From positions 1 through 64,000 of the forward strand of contig CAVPSA010000044.1 of assembly GCA_963707905.1 (NCBI GenBank): a stretch of DNA of 64,000 nt, given 5' to 3'. Source of the DNA: DASXKD01 sp963707905 (GTDB lineage: Bacteria > Actinomycetota > Actinomycetes > Streptosporangiales > Streptosporangiaceae). The translations under genes were made by a program, and so were the position numbers. This document shows positions 53,680-63,273 of the stretch, piece by piece (position 1 is the stretch's first letter; every line of letters begins with the position of its first letter). Under the pieces are notes generated by a model. It had not been told where the DNA came from and did no database searches. It worked only from the letters and a program-made list of their open reading frames with translations.

Positions 53680-56424
53680 ATGGCGGAGCTGGCTGCGCCG
53701 GGATTCGGGGGGCTGCTGCGGCGGCTGCGGGCCGAGGCCGGGCTGACCCAGGAGGAGCTGGCCGAGGCGGCCAGCCTGTCCCCGCGGTCGGTCAGTGACC
53801 TGGAGCGGGGGATCAACCTGACCGCCCGCAAGGACACCGCCCGGCTGCTGGCCGATGCGCTGGGCCTGGCCGGGCCGCCGCGGGCGCTGTTCGAGGCGGC
53901 GGCGCGCGGCGGGGCCCCGGCGGCGGGCGTGCTGGCGGCGGTGCCCGGCTCGCTGACCATCATGGCGGGCAACTTGCCGGCCCAGCTGTCCACGTTTGTC
54001 GGCCGGGACCGGGAGCTGGCCGCGGTCCGGGCGCTGGTGGAGTCCTCGCGGCTGGTCACGATCACCGGGCCGGGCGGGATTGGCAAGACCCGGCTGGCGT
54101 TGCAGGTGGCCGCCGCGTTGCTGGATGGCTCGGGGGACGGGGTGTGGCTGGTGGAGCTGGCGCCGGTGGGCGGACCCGAGCTGGTAGCGCGCACCGTGGC
54201 GGCTGTGCTGGGTGTCCGCGAGGAGCCGGGGCGGCCCGTGCTCGACACCCTGGCCGATGCCGTCGGCGACCGGTCATTGTTGGTGGTCCTGGACAACGCC
54301 GAGCACGTGCTCGGCGCGGCCGCCAAGCTGGCCGACGCCATGGTGCGGTCCTGCTCGCGGGCATCCCTGCTGGTCACCAGCAGGGAACCGCTCGGCATCA
54401 GCGGGGAGCACGTCTTCCGGGTTCCCCCGCTGGCAGTCCCGCCCGCCGGCCTGGCCGCCCCCGGCCCGCTGGCCGCTTTCGAGTCGGTGCAGCTGTTCGC
54501 GGAACGCGCCGCAATGCGCCGGCAGGGTTTCGTCGTTGACGAGGCCAACGCCGCGGTGGTGGCGTCGGTCTGCGTGCGGCTGGACGGGATTCCGCTGGCC
54601 TTGGAGCTGGCCGCGGCCCGGCTGGGTTCGCTGTCGGTGCCGGAGATCAGCTCCCGGCTCGATCACCGGTTCCAGCTGTTGACCGGGGGGAGCCGGACCG
54701 CGCTGCCCCGCCACCAGACCCTGCGCGCCTTGATCGACTGGTCCTACGACCTGCTCACCCCCGGGGAGCAGATCGTGCTCGACCGGCTGTCGGTGTTCGC
54801 CGGGGGCTGGACCCTGGAGGCCGCCGAAGCGGTCGCCTCCCAAGGTGACGCAGGGGAATGGCAGGTGCTGGACCGCCTGGCCGCCGTGGTCGACAAGAGC
54901 CTGGTCCAGGCCGACGAGACCCGGGGTTCGACCCGCTACCGGCTACTGGAGACGGTCCGCGACTACGCCGCCGAACGCCTCGCCCGGCGGCCCGGCGCGG
55001 AACTGGACCAAAGCCGCGCCGCCCACCGCGACTACTACCTGAGCCTGGTCGAGACCGCCGACACGCACCTGCGCGGACCGGACGAGGCCGCCTGGCTGGA
55101 CCGGCTGGAGGCCGAGTTCGACAACATCCGCGCCGCGCTGGCGTACAGCCTCGCCGAGCCCGGCAGCGCCGAGCCCGGCCTGCGGCTGGCGACCGGGCTG
55201 CGCTGGTTCTGCCAAATGCGCGGCCACGGCGGCGAAATCCTCGAGGCGCTCACCGTCCTGCTCGAGCGACCCGACGCGCCCTTGTCCACCCGGGCCCGGG
55301 CCCTCGCTGCGAGCTGCCACTTGCTCAATCAATTCGGCGATCACTCGGCGATCGCCTCGAGAGCGGAGGAGGCCATCAAGATCGCTCGTGGCCTCCCCGA
55401 TCCTGCCGTCGTCGCCGACGCCCTGTCCATGCTGTGCTGGTTCAGACTCCTGCATGGCGATCTGCCCGCGCTGGCCGACATCGACGAAGCCGTCGGACTG
55501 GCCAGGGCAACCGGAGATCTCCGGCTGCTTGCAGAGGTTCTCGGCCGCCGGGCGGTGTGCAAGGTTGATGTGGGCGACTTGGACGCTGGCGTGGCTGACC
55601 TGGAGGAAACTCTTATCCTGTCGCGGGCGACCGCAGACAATTACCGGCTCGCCTCCACGCTGGCCAACCTTGGCGTGAATAAGTTCGCAGCCGGGGAGCT
55701 TCCGGCGGCCCGCGCGTACCTTCAGGAGGCGTGCATAATTGCCGACAGCCGTGGCTACCAGAACCTCTCCGCCGGGTTGCGGGAGAACCTGGGTTTCGTC
55801 GACCTCATCGACGCCGATCCCCGCAGCGCCCGCCGCCTGTTCCTCGACATCCTGAACACAGCCTGGATCACCGGTACCAAGCCGTATGTTCTCGGTGCGA
55901 TCCTCGGCGTGGCCCTGGCGGCCGGCGCCGACGGCGACCCCACCGTTGCCGCCACCCTGCACGGCGTCGCTGACGAACTACACGAGCAGGCCGGACGGGC
56001 ATTCGAGGCTCTCGAAGCGGGGCTGCGCGACCGTGACCACGCTCGTCTGCGCGCTACGCTGGGCGAGGCCGCGTTCGAGGCCGCTTACGCCCGCGGCCGC
56101 ACACTCAGCCAAGCCGACGCCATCGCGCTAGCCACCGCGGCGACCGGGCCCGATCCTGGGGATGCGCCGGCCATTACCGTGCCCGCCGGTCAGGCGACGG
56201 CGGAGGACTCTGCTGGCCTGCTGTCGGAACGAGAGCGGGACATCGTGGCGCTGTTGGCCGGGGGGGCGACCGACGCCCAGATCGCCAGGCATCTCTACCT
56301 GTCGGTCAACACGGTGCGATCGCACCTGGAGCGGATCCGCGACAAGACCGCTGCCCGCCGCCGCACCGACCTGGTCCGCTACGCCATCCAGGCCGGCATC
56401 GACCCGGTCACCCCTCCCACCTGA
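53680..56424 (+). CDS. XRE/NB-ARC/LuxR transcriptional regulator
   Basis: 914 residues from ATG 53680 with AAGGGGA upstream. Residues about 9-63 are an XRE HTH (GLTQEELAEAASLSPRSVSD, LERG). Then FVGRDRELAAV, P-loop GPGGIGKTR (~130-138), Walker B LLVVLDNAEHVLG, LLVTSREPLGISGEH, GIPLALELAAARLG, a winged helix (LIDWSYDLLTPGEQIVLDRL), a TPR-like middle, and a LuxR HTH at about 848-905 (LSERERDIVALLAGGATDAQ, NTVRSHLERIRDKT). Having HTH domains at both ends is characteristic of a group of actinobacterial STAND regulators. The ligand is unknown. Intact. Confidence 0.88.
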   Translation: MAELAAPGFGGLLRRLRAEAGLTQEELAEAASLSPRSVSDLERGINLTARKDTARLLADALGLAGPPRALFEAAARGGAPAAGVLAAVPGSLTIMAGNLPAQLSTFVGRDRELAAVRALVESSRLVTITGPGGIGKTRLALQVAAALLDGSGDGVWLVELAPVGGPELVARTVAAVLGVREEPGRPVLDTLADAVGDRSLLVVLDNAEHVLGAAAKLADAMVRSCSRASLLVTSREPLGISGEHVFRVPPLAVPPAGLAAPGPLAAFESVQLFAERAAMRRQGFVVDEANAAVVASVCVRLDGIPLALELAAARLGSLSVPEISSRLDHRFQLLTGGSRTALPRHQTLRALIDWSYDLLTPGEQIVLDRLSVFAGGWTLEAAEAVASQGDAGEWQVLDRLAAVVDKSLVQADETRGSTRYRLLETVRDYAAERLARRPGAELDQSRAAHRDYYLSLVETADTHLRGPDEAAWLDRLEAEFDNIRAALAYSLAEPGSAEPGLRLATGLRWFCQMRGHGGEILEALTVLLERPDAPLSTRARALAASCHLLNQFGDHSAIASRAEEAIKIARGLPDPAVVADALSMLCWFRLLHGDLPALADIDEAVGLARATGDLRLLAEVLGRRAVCKVDVGDLDAGVADLEETLILSRATADNYRLASTLANLGVNKFAAGELPAARAYLQEACIIADSRGYQNLSAGLRENLGFVDLIDADPRSARRLFLDILNTAWITGTKPYVLGAILGVALAAGADGDPTVAATLHGVADELHEQAGRAFEALEAGLRDRDHARLRATLGEAAFEAAYARGRTLSQADAIALATAATGPDPGDAPAITVPAGQATAEDSAGLLSERERDIVALLAGGATDAQIARHLYLSVNTVRSHLERIRDKTAARRRTDLVRYAIQAGIDPVTPPT

Positions 56425-56738
56425 GACCCGGCCCCTCCCTGCCCCGATATGACCGGCCTCCCGGCGGTGAATGGGGCCGTACGGCCCACACCGGCCGTGC
56501 CCCGTTGGGCCGCCCGGCCCCTGCCGCCAGGCTCCGGCCCGGCTGACGCTGGGTCTACTGTTCCGCCACCTGGGCGGGACTGCGAACAGAAGGGGCAGAC
56601 ATGAGATCGATGCGAAGAACACGTTCAGTACACATCCGCGCAGGCCAGGGGCCACCCGGACAAAGCGGGCCAACAGTAGCGTCAGCCGACTGCCCTGGAC
56701 CAGATCGGTCCCTGGCAGCGAGGGGGGTTTCTACGAAC
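56425..56738. other. 314 nt intergenic
   Basis: Has a palindrome tggggccgtacggccca at 56472-56488, which could be a terminator or operator. No supported gene. Confidence 0.4.
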
Positions 56739-58025
56739 ATGCAAGCTGTTTCCTGGACGCGCGGGCGCGCAGGACGATACGCGGCGACCGCGCTGGCGGC
56801 GGGAGTGCTGGCCTTGGGCGCTTTCGCCCCCGCCGCCGCCCAGGCCGCCGCGCCGACGACCCTGTTTGTGTCGCAGGGAGGTCTGGACAGCGGCACGTGC
56901 ACGTCGGCGAATCCCTGCGCCACCGTCAGCTACGCCCTCACCCAGGCCGCCTCCGGCGCCACCATCGAGGTCTCGGGCACGATCGACGATCACCCGGTCA
57001 TCTCGCACCCGGTCACCATCACCACCTGGCCCGGCGGCCCGGCAGTCTCGCCCGCGGTCCTCGACGGGACGGCGAGCGGAACTGTCGTCACCGTCGACTC
57101 CGGGGTTACCGGCGTAACTCTGCACGACCTGACTATCGAGAACGCGCGTGATGACATCGCCAACAGCGGCACCCTCACCCTCACCGATAGCACCGTGTCG
57201 GGGAACTCGGGCGACGGCGGAATCCTCAACAACGGCACTATGACTGTCATCGACAGCACTGTTGCGAAGAACTCGGGCATCGGCGTTTGGAACGGCGGCG
57301 GGGCGATGACGATCATCGCCAGCACCATCTCGGGGAACGCCGGCGGCGGCATCTTGAGCGACGAATTCGGCACCGCCACCCTGGGCGCCACGATCGTGGC
57401 CGACAACACCGGGTACAACTGCAACAACAACGGCACTGTTTCAAACCTCGACAGCGCCGGGTACAACCTGACCAACGACACGACCGGCGCCGCCTGCGAG
57501 TTCGACGCCGCGACCGACCTGGTGAACAAGAACCCGCTCCTCGGTGCCCTCGCCAGCAACGGCGGGCCGACGCAGACCCTGCTGCCCGGCGCCAAAAGCC
57601 CGGCCGCCGACGTGATCCCCAAAACCACCACCTTGCGCGGGGTTGTGGTCTGCCCAGGCACCGACCAGCGTGGCATCGCCCGGCCCGGACGAGGGGAGAC
57701 TCGCTGTACCATCGGCGCGGTCGAGGTGGGTTTCAATAACCCGACCACGACGTCGGTCACCGTGAGCCCGGCAACAGTTACCGCTGGCACCAGGGTCGCC
57801 TACCTCGCCGTGGTGACCCCGAAGTCGGGCACTGGCACACCGGCCGGGACGATTACATTCACCACCGGCTCCACCAGCCTGTGCACGGCCGTCCTGTCCG
57901 GTGGCGACGCTGCCTGCGGAGCCACCAACGCCCCGGCGGGGACCGACACCGTGACCGGAACCTACTCCGGTGGTGACGGCTATGCCAGCTCCTCGGGTAC
58001 CGCAACCCTGACCGTGACACCGTGA
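56739..58025 (+). CDS. Secreted beta-helix protein with choice-of-anchor-type and Ig-like domains
   Basis: 428 residues from ATG 56739. Signal peptide: ATALAAGVLALGAFAPAAAQ. Residues about 45-260 form a parallel beta-helix (LFVSQGGLDSGTCTSANPCA, then many short turns such as TLTLTDSTVSGNSGDGG). The NPLLGALASNGGPTQTLLPG stretch marks the choice-of-anchor Q type. The C-terminal ~90 residues are a Big-type Ig-like domain (TTTSVTVSPATVTAGTRVAY, GTYSGGDGYASSSGT). No LPxTG anchor is visible, so it is released or bound non-covalently. Ligand unknown. Confidence 0.8.
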   Translation: MQAVSWTRGRAGRYAATALAAGVLALGAFAPAAAQAAAPTTLFVSQGGLDSGTCTSANPCATVSYALTQAASGATIEVSGTIDDHPVISHPVTITTWPGGPAVSPAVLDGTASGTVVTVDSGVTGVTLHDLTIENARDDIANSGTLTLTDSTVSGNSGDGGILNNGTMTVIDSTVAKNSGIGVWNGGGAMTIIASTISGNAGGGILSDEFGTATLGATIVADNTGYNCNNNGTVSNLDSAGYNLTNDTTGAACEFDAATDLVNKNPLLGALASNGGPTQTLLPGAKSPAADVIPKTTTLRGVVVCPGTDQRGIARPGRGETRCTIGAVEVGFNNPTTTSVTVSPATVTAGTRVAYLAVVTPKSGTGTPAGTITFTTGSTSLCTAVLSGGDAACGATNAPAGTDTVTGTYSGGDGYASSSGTATLTVTP

Positions 58026-58923
58026 CAAAGACCTAGCGCCCGCCAGGGACCATCGGCGGGCTCGCCACCTCTCGTCCCATTAGGCCCAAGGCCGGCAGTC
58101 AAGGCCTGCACGCTGCTGTCAAGGGCCCTATGAAGATCGACAAAGCGGCGGAGGTCCTGCAGGACGGGTAATCGGCCAAGATCATCCCGTCCTGAGGGAC
58201 CTTCGTTGCGCGTTCAATGTGCCACTCGTTCCGCGTCATGACCTCACCAAGACGATGACCGCGCCGATCCCGGCCGCGATGACGAACACGACCGGCGTGC
58301 GCGCCGAAACGGTGGCCCTGAGCCCGTTCCACCCCGCTAGTCATGCATCACAACGCGCACGGAATCGGCAGGGATCCCAAGCCGATTTCGGGTGTCTCCG
58401 CCGGAGTCACGCAGTCCTGGTGCCAGAGCCAGCCAACGATCATGAAGCTCTGCATGCGTATTCGCTGCCCGGCATCGTCATGTATGTACGCAACGCACTA
58501 CTTTCGGCATGAGCGGTAGCTGGAATCCGGCCGGACCGCCATAGCCAGATGCGTGCCGCGGGACAAGCTCTGGTTGGGCGCTGGGCGGTCCATCTTTGGG
58601 AATCACGAGGTATCGACCGAGTCGACTGCGTCCGGTTCGACCGCTCGACGCCAGGCCTTGATCATGAAGTGGCACTCGGCACCGGAGCTGCTCCCGCTGA
58701 CCGACTTCCCGGCCGAACCCATCTCAGCAGAGGCGTTTCATCCGGCCGTATAGAAGGTCGTGCCGTCCGGGAGGGCAGTTCGCAGGCCGCCGGGATGGAC
58801 CTCACCGAGGGTCCGCCTGTGCCAGCCCAAGATGCCGTTCGATGCCTGTCACGTTCGTCCGCGTTCAGGCAGTGCACCCCGATGTCGGCTGGATCCTGCT
58901 GCCGCCACGCTGCCATGAAGATC
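58026..58923. other. 898 nt of decayed or non-coding DNA
   Basis: Contains short leftward frames described separately and a frame at 58553-58753 (MPRDKLWLGAGRSIFGNHEV, then ICA-free sequence to FPAEPISAEAFHPAV) that shows no family. A hairpin gcaggacggg...cccgtcct is near 58158-58193. Probably degraded accessory DNA beside the tRNA fragment. Confidence 0.4.
58099..58345 (-). pseudogene. Tail of a small membrane protein overlapping a short ORF
   Basis: One frame reads WNGLRATVSARTPVVFVIAA, GIGAVIVLVRS and a TGA that overlaps the ATG of MTRNEWHIERATKVPQDG, ending at 58099. An ATGA overlap suggests a former operon. The first frame has no start (a stop lies three codons before WNGLR), so it is a fragment. 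Neither family is recognised. Confidence 0.3.
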
Positions 58924-58954
58924 AAAAAGACCTGACCGCCTCCTGGCGATCAGG
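58924..58954 (-). terminator. Rho-independent terminator of a tRNA gene
   Basis: On the minus strand, a 10-bp stem (cctgatcgcc with ggcggtcagg, one mismatch) and 4-nt loop is followed by TTTTT. It lies 19 nt past the 3' end of the initiator tRNA fragment, as expected for the native downstream terminator. Confidence 0.75.
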
Positions 58955-58972
58955 CCTCTGACCTGGACTTCC

Positions 58973-59018
58973 TAGTAGCGGGGGCGGGATTTGAACCCGC
59001 GACCTCTGGGTTATGAGC
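58973..59018 (-). tRNA. 3' fragment of initiator tRNA-Met (attachment-site remnant)
   Basis: The minus strand carries CTCATAACCCAGAGGTCG, then the full T arm GCGGGTTCAAATCCCGC and CCCCGCTAC. It matches the anticodon-to-3'-end half of initiator tRNA-Met in actinomycetes. The 5' half does not form a D arm or acceptor stem, so it is not a functional tRNA. With the terminator at 58924 it represents the far end of an element inserted in the tRNA gene. Confidence 0.75.
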
Positions 59019-59098
59019 ACAGAGCAGCACGGTTCAACCCAGTCCGGCCCTCGCCGACACTGACCGCCTAGGCAGCATGAAGCGACTACCATGTAGTC

Positions 59099-59545
59099 AT
59101 GAGCAAACGTGCCGCGACACCAGTCCGGTTCGACGCCGCAGTGGCACAGCGGCTGTCCTCCTTCGTCGCCGCCAATCCGGGTATGTCCCTGTCGTCGGCG
59201 GCGAACAGGCTCGTCGACGAAGCTCTGCGGGTAAGTGAGCATCCCGGCATTGTGTTCCGGCCCGGTCCCACCGGACGGCGCGCCGGTCTGGCCGGGGGGC
59301 CCGACGTCTGGGAAGCCGTTCGTGCGATCAAATCTGCCCGGGCGGCTGAACCCGGGCTGGCCGAGGATGACCTGCTCGCCATGGTGGGCGGCAACACCGG
59401 CGTGCCGGTGCGGCTCCTGCGCATCGCCATCAGGTACTGGGCCTCCTACCCCACTGAAATCGAGGCCGAGATCGCCGCCGGGGACCGAGCCGAGGAACTC
59501 GCCAAACAAGCCTGGCAGCGTGAGCAGCGACTGCTCGCCGGATAG
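59099..59545 (+). CDS. Antitoxin of a DUF5615 toxin-antitoxin pair
   Basis: 148 residues from ATG 59099. The N-terminal ~40 residues (PVRFDAAVAQRLSSFVAANP, MSLSSAANRLVDEAL) resemble a ribbon-helix-helix DNA-binding domain. The middle (EHPGIVFRPGPTGRRAGLAG) is like DUF433-type domains, and a helical C-terminus (IAAGDRAEELAKQAWQREQR) probably wraps the toxin. It ends 4 nt before the toxin start. It sits 80 nt from the tRNA-Met remnant. Confidence 0.75.
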   Translation: MSKRAATPVRFDAAVAQRLSSFVAANPGMSLSSAANRLVDEALRVSEHPGIVFRPGPTGRRAGLAGGPDVWEAVRAIKSARAAEPGLAEDDLLAMVGGNTGVPVRLLRIAIRYWASYPTEIEAEIAAGDRAEELAKQAWQREQRLLAG

Positions 59546-59549
59546 AAGC

Positions 59550-59918
59550 ATGAGCTACCCACTGCTGCTGGATGAGATGCTGTCCGGCAACATCGCCGGT
59601 GAGCTCCGGTCCAAGGGACATGATGTGCTCACTGTCGTTGTCGACTCTGCGCTGCTCGCCTTCCCCGATGACCAGATACTGGCACACGCCACCACCACGG
59701 GCCGTGCCTTGGTCACTGCCAATATCAAGGACTTCATGCCCCTCGATGCCCAGTACAGGGCCGCGGGCCAGACCCACGCCGGGCTGATCTTCATCTCCTC
59801 TAAGACCTTCCGCCAAGACCGCGCCTACACCGCCGCCATCACCGATGCCCTTTCCGCATTCCTCGACCAGGATCCCGGCCTGCAGCCCGGCCAGGTCATC
59901 TTCCTTCCCCGCCAGTAG
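59550..59918 (+). CDS. DUF5615 family PIN-like toxin
   Basis: 122 residues from ATG 59550, directly after the antitoxin stop. Starts MSYPLLLDEMLSGNIAGELR, with the Asp of LLLDEML as the first acidic PIN residue. Later come AFPDDQILAHATTTGRALVT, ANIKDF and HAGLIFISSKTF. The Mut7-C/DUF5615 fold is a PIN-like ribonuclease. The remaining acidic residues (Asp in PDDQ, Asp in NIKDF) are present, so activity is plausible. The RNA target is unknown. Confidence 0.75.
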   Translation: MSYPLLLDEMLSGNIAGELRSKGHDVLTVVVDSALLAFPDDQILAHATTTGRALVTANIKDFMPLDAQYRAAGQTHAGLIFISSKTFRQDRAYTAAITDALSAFLDQDPGLQPGQVIFLPRQ

Positions 59919-59973
59919 CACCGCTGCCACGCAGGCAGTAGTGGTACACCAGCGCCTTCTGCGCTTCGGCCCG

Positions 59974-62133
59974 TCACGGGCTGGCGCTGTCCGAGGTGGC
60001 GTAGTGCCGGTCGATCGTGGGTCGCGGGGTGAGCGGTGTGACGCGCAGGAGCCGGGCGGCCGGCGCGGGCAGCCACCAGTTGAAGCGGCCCAGTAGGGCG
60101 ACGAGGGCGGGAGCGAGGATTCCGCGGATGATGGTGGCGTCGATGATGATTCCTGCGGCCAGCCCCGTGGAGAGGATCTTGACGTCGGTCACCGGTACGC
60201 CGCCGAGGGCGATGAAGGCGAGGCAGAGGATCAGTGCGCCGGAGGTGACCAGGCGCCCGGTGTGGCCAATCCCCCGGACGACGGCCTGGCTGGTGTCCGC
60301 GGTCTTCTCGTATTCCTCGTTGATGCGGGTGAGGATGAAGACCTCGTAGTCCATGGACAGGCCGAACATCAGGGCGAAGACCGCCAGCGGCACCCAGAGG
60401 GTGACGGCGCCAGTGGCCGGGCTGGAGAACAGCGCGCCGGTGCCGTGGCCTTCCTGCCAGACGAAGGTCAGAACGCCGAATGCGGCGGCCAGGGAGAGCA
60501 GGTTGAGCAGCAGAGCCTTGACCGGCAACCACAGTGACCGGAGGGCGCGGGCCAGCAGGATGAAGGTGGCGAGCACGATGGCGGTGATGATGATGATCAG
60601 GTTGCGGCCGTAGAGGGCGGCGATGAAGTCGGCGTCCTGGGCGGCAGAGCCGCCGACGCGGGCACCGGGCACTCTGGCTGCCAGCATCCGGATTTCACCG
60701 AGCGCGCTCTTGCCCGCGCCGGTCGATGGATCCGCCGGTGACCAGGCGTCGGCCACCTGATGCCCACTCCGGGACCAGGCGCCGGGCGTCACGACGGTGA
60801 TGGGCGTTCCGGGCGGCGGTGCGGTGCTGTGCGCGGGGAGCAGGATCTCGGTGGGGCGCAGCACGCCCGGGCCGATGCCGGATGAAGTGAGAGCCTCCAG
60901 GCCCGCACGGGCGGCGGCGGGCGCGGTGGCAGCGGTGGCGGTGGCCTGTGGCTCGCCGAGGTTAAGCGAGAAGACCGGGGCGATGAGCACGGCCAGGACC
61001 GCTACCGCCCCGACGGCCGACCAGCCCGGGTGAGCGACGACGGCTCGCGCGATCCTGGTCCACAGCGGGCTGGCGGTCCGGGCCGGCCTGCGGCGGGGCC
61101 ATTCGAGCCGGGGGCCGATCCCGTCGAGGATGACGGGCAGCAGGGTCCCCGACACGCCGATGCTGACCAGCGGGATGAGCATCCCGGCCAGGCCGATGCT
61201 GCGCAGGAATGGAACAGTGGTGAGCGCGAGCGCGGCCAGACTCACGGCGACGGTGAGGCCGGAGAAAAGCACCGACCTGCCCGCGGTGGCGGACGCACGC
61301 AGCACCGCGGCCCGGTTGCTACGGCCGTTGCCTCGCTCCTCTCTCCAGCGGGTGACGATGAGCAGCGCATAGTCGATGGCCACGCCCAGGCCGACCAGGG
61401 CGACGATGTTCTGCACCAAGGTGGACATCGTGGTCAGGTAGGTCAGGGCGTAGATGAATGCGAAGGCCGTGGGGATCGCCACCGCAGCGATGATCAGCGG
61501 CGTGATGGCGATGAACGAGCCGAAGACGACGGCAAGGACCACCAGAGCGCCAAGCCCGGCCAGCAGGGTTTCCACGAGGACGCTGTTGCCGGCGCCCCGG
61601 CCGCCGGAGGACAGGATGGTCGCGCCGGTAACCCGCACCGGGGCTCCGTGCACGTGCTGGCCGGCCAGGGCCTTGTCCAGCCGGGGCAGCGCGGTGGCGT
61701 AGGGGTTGGCGCTGGTGAAGCTGGCCACGGGGTAGATGAGCTCGAAGGTGGTCCGGCCATCGGCGGAGACGAAAGCCCGGTCACCCGTGGAGACCCACGA
61801 GGCGGTCCGCGCCCCCGGCAGCGCGGCCGCGGCCTTCCCGAATGCTCTCGTCAGCTGCTCCCTGACCCCAGGCGACTGAACGGTCACCCCCTGGGGAAGC
61901 CGGACCACGGTTACCAGCGGCGGCTCATTTCCTCCGGATCCGAACGTCTGGGCGATCGCCGTATTCGTCTCGTACGCGGGCTGGCCGGGAAGATCGAAGG
62001 TAAACGACAGGCGGCTGCCCGACCTGGCCGCCGTCAGGCCCCCGACCACGGCCAGGAGTACCCAGCCGGCGACCACGAGCCACCGATGGGCGATCGACCA
62101 CCGGGCGATCCGGGCCATCCCGGAGGCGGTCAT
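59974..62133 (-). CDS. MMPL family RND-type transporter
   Basis: 719 residues with about 12 helices from ATG 62133. First helix WLVVAGWVLLAVVGGLTAAR; periplasmic loop about 35-185; helix bundle with GLGVAIDYALLIVTRWREER; second loop about 390-540; second bundle with FALMFGLSMDYEVFILTRIN. The paired Asp-Tyr residues in these helices relay protons in MmpL proteins. Substrates in the family are lipids, siderophores or drugs; none can be assigned here. The ATG overlaps the stop of the upstream gene (ATGA). Confidence 0.88.
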   Translation of the reverse strand: MTASGMARIARWSIAHRWLVVAGWVLLAVVGGLTAARSGSRLSFTFDLPGQPAYETNTAIAQTFGSGGNEPPLVTVVRLPQGVTVQSPGVREQLTRAFGKAAAALPGARTASWVSTGDRAFVSADGRTTFELIYPVASFTSANPYATALPRLDKALAGQHVHGAPVRVTGATILSSGGRGAGNSVLVETLLAGLGALVVLAVVFGSFIAITPLIIAAVAIPTAFAFIYALTYLTTMSTLVQNIVALVGLGVAIDYALLIVTRWREERGNGRSNRAAVLRASATAGRSVLFSGLTVAVSLAALALTTVPFLRSIGLAGMLIPLVSIGVSGTLLPVILDGIGPRLEWPRRRPARTASPLWTRIARAVVAHPGWSAVGAVAVLAVLIAPVFSLNLGEPQATATAATAPAAARAGLEALTSSGIGPGVLRPTEILLPAHSTAPPPGTPITVVTPGAWSRSGHQVADAWSPADPSTGAGKSALGEIRMLAARVPGARVGGSAAQDADFIAALYGRNLIIIITAIVLATFILLARALRSLWLPVKALLLNLLSLAAAFGVLTFVWQEGHGTGALFSSPATGAVTLWVPLAVFALMFGLSMDYEVFILTRINEEYEKTADTSQAVVRGIGHTGRLVTSGALILCLAFIALGGVPVTDVKILSTGLAAGIIIDATIIRGILAPALVALLGRFNWWLPAPAARLLRVTPLTPRPTIDRHYATSDSASP

Positions 62134-63134
62134 CGACGCACCGCCCGAGGACGCCCCGGCCCGGGTGGCACGCTGTGCCGAAGGCGGAGTTCGGCGGGGA
62201 ATGGCTGCAGGTAGCTTTGGCCCGCGAGCCAGGGGAGCGCACCACTGCTGGCGTGATGGGCGAGCAGTGCAACGGGGACGCTGAGCGGCGCCTGCCCGAA
62301 CCGGTAGGCCTCAATCTGCAGCAGGAGATCCTCGCGCCGCGCCTGATCCAGGCCCCTGGCGGCACCGCTGAAGGCGTGCTGCAGAGCGTTGGCATGCCGC
62401 CCGCGGGTGGCCTTCGCGGCCATCGCGGCACAGAACAACTCCCGGTAGGCAGCCGCCGTCTCCGCCCGCGGCCTGCGACCGGCGTGCGCGACGACCTGGC
62501 CCGCCTGCAGGTAGCGGCCGGGATCATGGGCCAGCAATTGCAGCTTGTGCCATGCGTGGAAGGCGATGAGGTCACGCGGGCGCCACGGCCCGGACAGCAG
62601 TTCACGCAGCCGCGCGCCAGCGAAGACCCGCTCGGCGAATGCCTCGCGCAGCAGGTCATCGCTGAGGCGGCCCTCCTCCTCCACAGGCAGCAGCGGGAAC
62701 GCCGCCATCAGCCGCTGAGCGAAGACGCCGCGCCCCCGGTGGTCGGCGGGCTGCCCGGCGTCGCGGTAGCGGGCGATGCCGTGAACCCCGCAGGTCGGAG
62801 AGCGTGATTTGAACACGTAGCCGTCCAGATCCACCGGAAGCGGAACAGTGGCGACCGCCGCCGTGTGGTCCACAGTGCCTGCGCGGTTGACCAGCCGTCC
62901 GCCGATGGTCAGCCGCAGCGTCTCGCGCGGGCTGCCCAGCCCGATGGCCATCTCGGGGCAACGTGGCACCCAGTCGGCGTGTGCGTCCAGCTCATCGGTG
63001 AGGAACCGGCAGCGGCTGTGCCCGCCGTTGAACCGCACCTGCTCGCCGAGCAGGCAGCTCGACACCCCGATGCGCGGGCGCACCGGGCGCGCCGGGCGCG
63101 GCTGGCCGGCGCGGGAGGCGATTGCGGTGGGCAT
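62130..63134 (-). CDS. DUF523 and DUF1722 domain protein
   Basis: 334 residues from ATG 63134 with GAGAAGAG upstream. N-terminal DUF523: GVSSCLLGEQVRFNGGH, CPEMAIGLGSPRETLRL and FKSRSPTCGVHG, with three conserved cysteines. C-terminal DUF1722 (from about residue 190): LIAFHAWHKLQLLAHDPGRY, YRELFCAAMAAKATRGRHAN. In E. coli the DUF1722 protein YbgA sits next to photolyase; no photolyase is present here. Coupled to the MMPL gene by a 4-nt overlap. Confidence 0.85.
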   Translation of the reverse strand: MPTAIASRAGQPRPARPVRPRIGVSSCLLGEQVRFNGGHSRCRFLTDELDAHADWVPRCPEMAIGLGSPRETLRLTIGGRLVNRAGTVDHTAAVATVPLPVDLDGYVFKSRSPTCGVHGIARYRDAGQPADHRGRGVFAQRLMAAFPLLPVEEEGRLSDDLLREAFAERVFAGARLRELLSGPWRPRDLIAFHAWHKLQLLAHDPGRYLQAGQVVAHAGRRPRAETAAAYRELFCAAMAAKATRGRHANALQHAFSGAARGLDQARREDLLLQIEAYRFGQAPLSVPVALLAHHASSGALPWLAGQSYLQPFPAELRLRHSVPPGPGRPRAVRR

Positions 63135-63273
63135 TGGGTCTCTTCTCCTCAGGCCGTCTCCAACGGCTTCGGGTGGCGGCTGCCGGGCGCGGTGCCGCCG
63201 TTGGCTGGTGGCGGCTGGTGCGGTGAGAGTGCTGTTGGCGCCTCACGCACCAGTCGCCGCGATCAGCGGGCAG

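Noticed and set aside
58973..59060. Complete tRNA-Met gene
   Set aside because: The sequence 5' of the anticodon cannot form the D arm, and no acceptor 5' strand pairs with the 3' end.
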